Shown here piece after piece: positions 59,803-64,000 of a stretch of DNA of 64,000 bases. How positions within the stretch are numbered: the first letter of the stretch is position 1; every line of letters begins with the position of its first letter. A model generated the notes under the pieces. That model worked only from the letters and a program-made list of their open reading frames with translations. It was not told where the DNA came from and did no database searches. The position numbers were made by a program, and so were the translations under genes. This DNA is from UBA7446 sp049596455 (GTDB lineage: Bacteria; Bacteroidota; Bacteroidia; Flavobacteriales; Flavobacteriaceae). Where the stretch lies: the NCBI GenBank assembly GCA_049596455.1, contig JBMYLP010000005.1, positions 1 through 64,000 on the forward strand. The letters are read 5' to 3'.

Positions 59803-60661
59803 GGCTTTTAAAATAGGTTAGCAGTTTTTTGACATAGCTTTCGTCCGTAGCGCATGAAATGGCTCCTGCGCCATGGCGGGTAAATTGACCACTGAAATAG
59901 TCTGCCGTTTTGCGATGCGCAAGGGCATATGCCGTACGAACACTTTTTGAGGAGCTATTAATCCATTTGTGAATTCCTGATTCCGCATCTTGCATATAGA
60001 GTAATCCTGCAGCAGGAAGTTTGGCTTCCATCGGGTCAAAAAGGCGAATGCCCGTAAGGTCGTGTTTGCGTGCAGCCAACTGTACGGCTTGATCATAATC
60101 GGAGTCCAAAAAGTCTGAAAGTACAAATACGATAGCGCGTTTTTTAAGAATACGACTCATAAATTCCAGTGCAGCCGAAACATCGGTTTTTGGGCTTTTG
60201 GGTTTTTGCTCTAACAGTTCTCTAATGATACGTAGCACGTGCGACTTCCCTTTTTTGGGTGCAATAAAAAGTTCCACTTCGTCCGAGAAAAGAAGCAACC
60301 CTACTTTATCGTTGTTCTGCAAGGCAGAAAAGGCAAGTGTTGCTGCAATTTCGGTAATGGTGTCTCGTTTTAATTGTTGTTGTGTTCCAAAGTTGGCGGA
60401 GCCACTTACATCTACCAAAAGCATAAGCGTAAGCTCCCGTTCTTCTTCAAAAACCTTGACGTAGGGTTCTTGATAGCGTGCGGTAACATTCCAATCTATG
60501 GCACGGACATCATCTCCATATTGATACTGACGTACCTCGCTAAAGGTCATGCCTCGACCTTTAAAGGTACTGTGGTATTCCCCGCCAAAAATGTGATTGC
60601 TTAATCGGCGGGTTTTAATCTCGATTTTCCGAACTTTCTTTAAAAGCTCCTTTGTATCCAT
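59795..60661 (-). CDS. DUF58 domain-containing protein
   Basis: A 288-residue cytoplasmic protein. The DUF58 signature GRGMTFSEVRQYQYGDDVRAIDWNVTARYQEPYVKVFEEER lies at about residues 33-75 (described by its key residues GDD, IDW, E). The rest has a VWA-like fold, with LLVDVSGSANFG as a MIDAS-like motif. It is the usual partner of MoxR ATPases and sits directly after the MoxR gene. Confidence 0.9.
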   Translation of the reverse strand: MDTKELLKKVRKIEIKTRRLSNHIFGGEYHSTFKGRGMTFSEVRQYQYGDDVRAIDWNVTARYQEPYVKVFEEERELTLMLLVDVSGSANFGTQQQLKRDTITEIAATLAFSALQNNDKVGLLLFSDEVELFIAPKKGKSHVLRIIRELLEQKPKSPKTDVSAALEFMSRILKKRAIVFVLSDFLDSDYDQAVQLAARKHDLTGIRLFDPMEAKLPAAGLLYMQDAESGIHKWINSSSKSVRTAYALAHRKTADYFSGQFTRHGAGAISCATDESYVKKLLTYFKSRG

Positions 60662-60681
60662 ATCAAAAATGTGGAGTTGGT

Positions 60682-61680
60682 CTAGGGTACTTCCACCGCA
60701 TTTACAATGCGCTGAATAATGTCTTCTGAACTGATGTTTTCAGCCTCTGCCTCATAAGTAATCCCAATACGATGGCGCAACACATCAAAAATCACGGCAC
60801 GCACATCTTCGGGAATCACATAGCCTCTGCGTTTGATAAAGGCATAGCATTTTGCTGCCGTTGCCAAATTGATACTCCCCCTTGGCGATGCGCCAAAACT
60901 AATGAGTGGTTTGAGCGATTGCAATTTGTACTGCTCGGGATAGCGTGTGGCAAAAATCAAATCCAAAATATATTTCTCAATTTTTTCATCCATATACACC
61001 TCACGAACAGCCTTTTGTGCCTTATTGATTTGCGCCGTTGAAATAACGGGCTTTACGGTGCCAAAAGAATCGTTCAGATTGGCACGGACAATTTGTTGTT
61101 CGTCTGCAAGTTTTGGATAATCAATAATTACTTTAAGCATAAAACGGTCAACCTGTGCCTCGGGAAGTGGATAGGTACCTTCTTGTTCTACAGGGTTTTG
61201 CGTTGCCATCACCAAAAACGGCAGCTTCAGCTTAAAGGTTTCTTCGCCAATGGTAACTTGCTTTTCTTGCATGGCTTCTAGTAGTGCAGATTGCACTTTG
61301 GCAGGCGCACGGTTGATTTCATCAGCCAGCACAAAGTTGGCAAAAACAGGTCCCTTTTTGATGCTAAAATCATTTTCTTTGGTGTTGTAAATCATCGTTC
61401 CAATCACGTCTGCAGGGAGCAAATCAGGGGTAAACTGAATACGGCTAAAGCTTCCTTTTACGGCTTTGCTAAGTGTATTAATAGCAAGTGTTTTCGCCAA
61501 TCCGGGAACGCCCTCCAGCAAAATATGCCCTTGCCCCAACAGTCCTATCAAAAGGCGTTCTACCATGTGTTGTTGTCCTACAATAACCTTGTTCATTTCT
61601 AAGGTAAGGATGTCAACGAAAGCACTCTCTTTCTCTATACGCTCATTTAGCGCTTTGATGTCTACAGCGGTATCGCTCAT
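60682..61680 (-). CDS. MoxR family AAA+ ATPase
   Basis: A 332-residue ATPase of the MoxR proper type. Walker A is EGVPGLAKTLAINTL, Walker B is FVLADEINRAPAKVQSALLEAM, sensor 1 is VMATQNPVEQEGTYPLPEAQ, and GASPRGSINLATAAK is the C-terminal signature. MoxR with VWA proteins acts as a chaperone for protein or metal-centre maturation. It is the first gene of the Bat operon. No exact -7 box was found upstream. Confidence 0.93.
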   Translation of the reverse strand: MSDTAVDIKALNERIEKESAFVDILTLEMNKVIVGQQHMVERLLIGLLGQGHILLEGVPGLAKTLAINTLSKAVKGSFSRIQFTPDLLPADVIGTMIYNTKENDFSIKKGPVFANFVLADEINRAPAKVQSALLEAMQEKQVTIGEETFKLKLPFLVMATQNPVEQEGTYPLPEAQVDRFMLKVIIDYPKLADEQQIVRANLNDSFGTVKPVISTAQINKAQKAVREVYMDEKIEKYILDLIFATRYPEQYKLQSLKPLISFGASPRGSINLATAAKCYAFIKRRGYVIPEDVRAVIFDVLRHRIGITYEAEAENISSEDIIQRIVNAVEVP

Positions 61681-61798
61681 AATTTAGGTGTTTACAATTT
61701 TTGCCGCAAAATCAAAAAAAAAGTGCAGCAGGTTTGTTAATAATTGGTTAAAAATAGGGTTTCCAATACGGATTACAAAAAGACAATGCAAAGCTTTT

Positions 61799-61806
61799 TA
61801 CCTTTG
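61799..61806 (+). promoter_or_regulatory. Promoter -7 element TACCTTTG
   Basis: An exact TAnnTTTG, 15 nt before the ATG of the AlbA_2-domain gene. Confidence 0.55.
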
Positions 61807-61821
61807 TAAGAAATCAAGGTC

Positions 61822-62958
61822 ATGATTAACAAAAGACTGCTCATCAAAAACCTATTGGCGCACAACGATGAGAACAGTTTTTACGACAAAAAAAGACAGC
61901 TAAACTTGGGCAGCAAAGAAGGTAAAGCCAAGTTTCTGAAACATATTTGTGCGCTTTCAAACTCCAATCCAAAAAACAACTCCTACATTGTGGTGGGCGT
62001 AAACGATGAAGACAATGAAATTGTTGGGGTAGATTTTTTTGACGATGCCAAACTGCAAAACCTCATCAATGCCTATTTGGAAAATCCACCCATTGTACTC
62101 TATGAAAACATCCATTTTCCACACTTACCCCAAGGAAAAGTGGTGGGGTTAGTAACCATCAGACCAACCAACAAAATGACCGCATTGCGGAAAAATATCT
62201 GGAAATATTATGGTGGTTCGGTGTTTTTTAGAGATGGTAGCATTTCCATGTCTAAGGTTTTTGATTTGGAAATCAAGGATGTCAATTCGAAAGTAGTTAC
62301 CGAAATCGAAAAGCACGCACACAACAACATTGAGCTTACCCTCGATGGCGTTATTGACTTTGTACACCGCTACGACAGCGGATTACATCCGCAATACAAA
62401 GTGTTTAAAGAGTCGTTTGTGGTGTGTTGGGCTGGGCTGGAAAAAAGAGTGAAAGAAAAAAGCTATTTCTCACGTGTAGATGTGGAACTTATCAACGAGC
62501 ATGTAAAACTGTTTTATTCGGCGCACGATGAGGTAGAAATTGAAGTGGATGCGCATTCGTTTAGCCTTATCGAATATGTGCGTTTGGGTTTTAACGATCG
62601 TTATAAATACTATCCGCTAGAGCGCATGTCCTTTTTGTTTGACGATAAAGGCTCGTACCAAATTGACTCCGAATTTTTGTTTTCACCCCCTAAGTTTGAA
62701 AAAAAATTATTGTTCCATCTGTACAATGCCAACAACACCCTTTGCGAAAAACTGCGTAAAAGCACAAGGCTAAACAAACACGAAAAAGCAGATGTCATAA
62801 ATCTGGCACCCACCTATATGTTGTGTTACCTAAACGGATTTGAAGAAGCAAAAGACAAACTGCAAGAGCTTTCTGGAATCATGAAAAAGCAAGGTGAGGA
62901 AGCCTACCAAAGCCTAAAAGACACGCAACGGATTCTGCGAAAAATCAAATATCACTAA
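61822..62958 (+). CDS. AlbA_2 (Schlafen-type) domain protein
   Basis: A 378-residue protein. The N-terminal domain (about 15-140) is AlbA_2-like: SFYDKKRQLNLGSKEGKAKFLKHICALSNS with SYIVVGVNDEDNEIVGVDFF and IRPTNKMTALRK. This is the putative DNA-binding and/or ATPase-like domain of the Schlafen group. The C-terminal half is of unknown fold. Homologues in flavobacteria often lie near nadD and gmk and are called ATP-binding proteins, but no Walker motif is seen. Its end overlaps convergent nadD by 14 bp. Confidence 0.7.
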   Translation: MINKRLLIKNLLAHNDENSFYDKKRQLNLGSKEGKAKFLKHICALSNSNPKNNSYIVVGVNDEDNEIVGVDFFDDAKLQNLINAYLENPPIVLYENIHFPHLPQGKVVGLVTIRPTNKMTALRKNIWKYYGGSVFFRDGSISMSKVFDLEIKDVNSKVVTEIEKHAHNNIELTLDGVIDFVHRYDSGLHPQYKVFKESFVVCWAGLEKRVKEKSYFSRVDVELINEHVKLFYSAHDEVEIEVDAHSFSLIEYVRLGFNDRYKYYPLERMSFLFDDKGSYQIDSEFLFSPPKFEKKLLFHLYNANNTLCEKLRKSTRLNKHEKADVINLAPTYMLCYLNGFEEAKDKLQELSGIMKKQGEEAYQSLKDTQRILRKIKYH

Positions 62959-63514
62959 ACAGCTTGTGTGTCTGCATATAGGCAAAAACCGCTTTGGGAA
63001 GCCAGGTTTTGAGAGCGTCCAAATCCTTCTCGGCACGAATCTGCGTGGCAGAAATGTCTTGCAAAGACACGTTTTGAAGTACCCTTTCCGATGTAGTGCC
63101 TTCCAAAACCGTTCCTTTTCGGGGATAAATAAGGCGTGGAAATTGCATCAGGTAGTCGGCGTTTTTCCATGAGGGAAGGCTTGCTTCGCTGTCTGCGCCC
63201 AATACCAACGCATAGCGCACATCGGGGTTTTCCGCTACCAGTTTTTTTAGGGTTGTTGCGGTATAACTCGGGGTTGGCATGTGTAGCTCAACGTCGTTTG
63301 GCGTTAGGTTTTGATGCGCTTTCAATGCCAGTTGCAGCATGTTCCAGCGGTGTGTTTCGGGTAGCAGTGATGTTGTTTTTTTGTGCGGATTTTGTGGGCT
63401 TAGCACAAACTGTACTTCATCGGCTTTGTGTTGCTTTAGCACTTGTTGGGCAATGAAAATATGACCGTTGTGAATGGGATTAAAACTGCCAAAAAAAAGC
63501 GCAACCCGTTTCAT
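62945..63514 (-). CDS. nadD: Nicotinate-nucleotide adenylyltransferase
   Basis: A 189-residue enzyme adenylating nicotinate mononucleotide in NAD synthesis. GSFNPIHNGHIFIAQQVL carries the nucleotidyltransferase motif with the HxxH-type His pair, and DISATQIRAEKD matches the C-terminal ISxTxIR motif. It overlaps gmk by 4 bp. Confidence 0.96.
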   Translation of the reverse strand: MKRVALFFGSFNPIHNGHIFIAQQVLKQHKADEVQFVLSPQNPHKKTTSLLPETHRWNMLQLALKAHQNLTPNDVELHMPTPSYTATTLKKLVAENPDVRYALVLGADSEASLPSWKNADYLMQFPRLIYPRKGTVLEGTTSERVLQNVSLQDISATQIRAEKDLDALKTWLPKAVFAYMQTHKLFSDI

Positions 63515-64000
63515 GTATGTAGAAAATTGAACACCAATTCTTGCACCTCTTTTTTGGCGGTTTCGAGGCTATCGTTAAGGACAATATAGTCAAAGTCGGC
63601 GGCACGCTCCAGCTCGGTTTCGGCTTTGGCAAGGCGCATGGCAATTTTTTCGTCCGTATCTGTTCCTCTACTTCGAAGGCGGTCTGCTAAGGCTTCCACG
63701 GTTGGGGTCTTGATAAAAATAGCCATGGTATTTTCGGGGTACAATTTTTTGATGTTAATTCCGCCTTCCACATCAATATCAAACAACACATTTTTACCGG
63801 CTGCCCAAATACGCTCCAACTCCGATTTCAACGTGCCGTAATACATGCCCGGATACACCTGTTCATATTCCGCAAAAGCACCTGCGTCAATTTTGGTTTT
63901 AAACTCTTTTTTAGACAAAAAATAATAGTCTTTGCCGTGCTGCTCGGTGCCCCGTGGCGGTCTTGTGGTGGCAGAGATAGAAAACGCCAACTTAAAGTCC
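63511..64000 (-). CDS. gmk: Guanylate kinase, N-terminally truncated by the window
   Basis: The last 162 codons of gmk; the first part with the P-loop GxxGxGKS is beyond the edge. In frame to base 64000 the translation begins DFKLAFSISATTRPPRG, the family signature that follows the P-loop. The lid and GMP-binding region YEQVYPGMYYGT and the Walker-B-like DIDVEGG are complete. It phosphorylates GMP to GDP. It is translationally linked to nadD by ATGA. Confidence 0.95.
   Translation of the reverse strand, partial: DFKLAFSISATTRPPRGTEQHGKDYYFLSKKEFKTKIDAGAFAEYEQVYPGMYYGTLKSELERIWAAGKNVLFDIDVEGGINIKKLYPENTMAIFIKTPTVEALADRLRSRGTDTDEKIAMRLAKAETELERAADFDYIVLNDSLETAKKEVQELVFNFLHT

Noticed and set aside
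1..64000. CRISPR arrays, insertion sequences, prophage genes
   Set aside because: I saw no regular repeat-spacer series, transposase or phage gene. The repeats present are short operator-like or protein-coding.

Overview
The window is a draft-assembly piece of a Bacteroidota chromosome, most likely a marine-type member of Flavobacteriaceae. Three things point there. Promoters carry the Bacteroidota -7 element TAnnTTTG and genes lack Shine-Dalgarno sites. The gene set is typical: a TonB receptor paired with a lipoprotein whose Cys is followed by SDDDD, a full Bat (aerotolerance) operon, a CrtY-type lycopene cyclase, HemJ, DUF3109, and an AraC-type regulator between hemH and hemA. The encoded proteins also look flavobacterial. 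Two runs of ten Ns (5827-5836 and 28882-28891) are scaffold joins of unknown true length.

Layout. 1-2561: the end of a YHYH-domain protein, tRNA-Asn, a secreted two-repeat protein and the protease RseP. 2597-5818: Sco1, then the ferrous iron system feoA-feoB plus a 37-residue Cys-rich membrane peptide. 5851-8187: a likely metal-handling group (ZIP transporter, CNGKC-motif protein, Met/His-rich outer membrane protein). 8241-10358: lycopene cyclase and polyprenyl synthase, which together suggest carotenoid synthesis. 10425-16991: a TetR-controlled RND efflux operon with a clear operator. 16993-22181: YwqK-like protein, aspS, two methyltransferase/hypothetical genes, tadA, dgt. 22225-28855: surface lipoprotein, TonB receptor and PiT phosphate transporter behind a phased TTAACA-like repeat array. 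28930-33814: nrdAB, DUF3109 protein, MarC. 33858-39350: cold-shock protein, a djlA-hupE-dCMP deaminase operon, bacilliredoxin, acyltransferase and an NtrY-like kinase. 39355-47706: heme synthesis (hemJ, hemH, araC on the minus strand; hemA-C-D-E-F-B on the plus strand). 47750-52871: serine hydrolase, exonuclease, small membrane protein, gpsA, pheS, cvpA. 52852-61680: the eight-gene Bat operon. 61822-64000: AlbA_2-domain protein, nadD, and the 5'-truncated gmk.

Most of the window is ordinary core genome. The most interesting signals are regulatory. Many genes have the -7 box only 4-5 nt before the start codon, which implies leaderless transcripts. Phased repeats sit upstream of the lipoprotein/TonB/PiT cluster, in the ywqK-aspS gap and between araC and hemA. 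The lipoprotein-TonB-PiT group is the best candidate for an under-described system, possibly phosphate or organophosphate acquisition across the outer membrane. No CRISPR array, prophage, insertion sequence or integration site was seen, and no gene-free stretch exceeds 300 bases.
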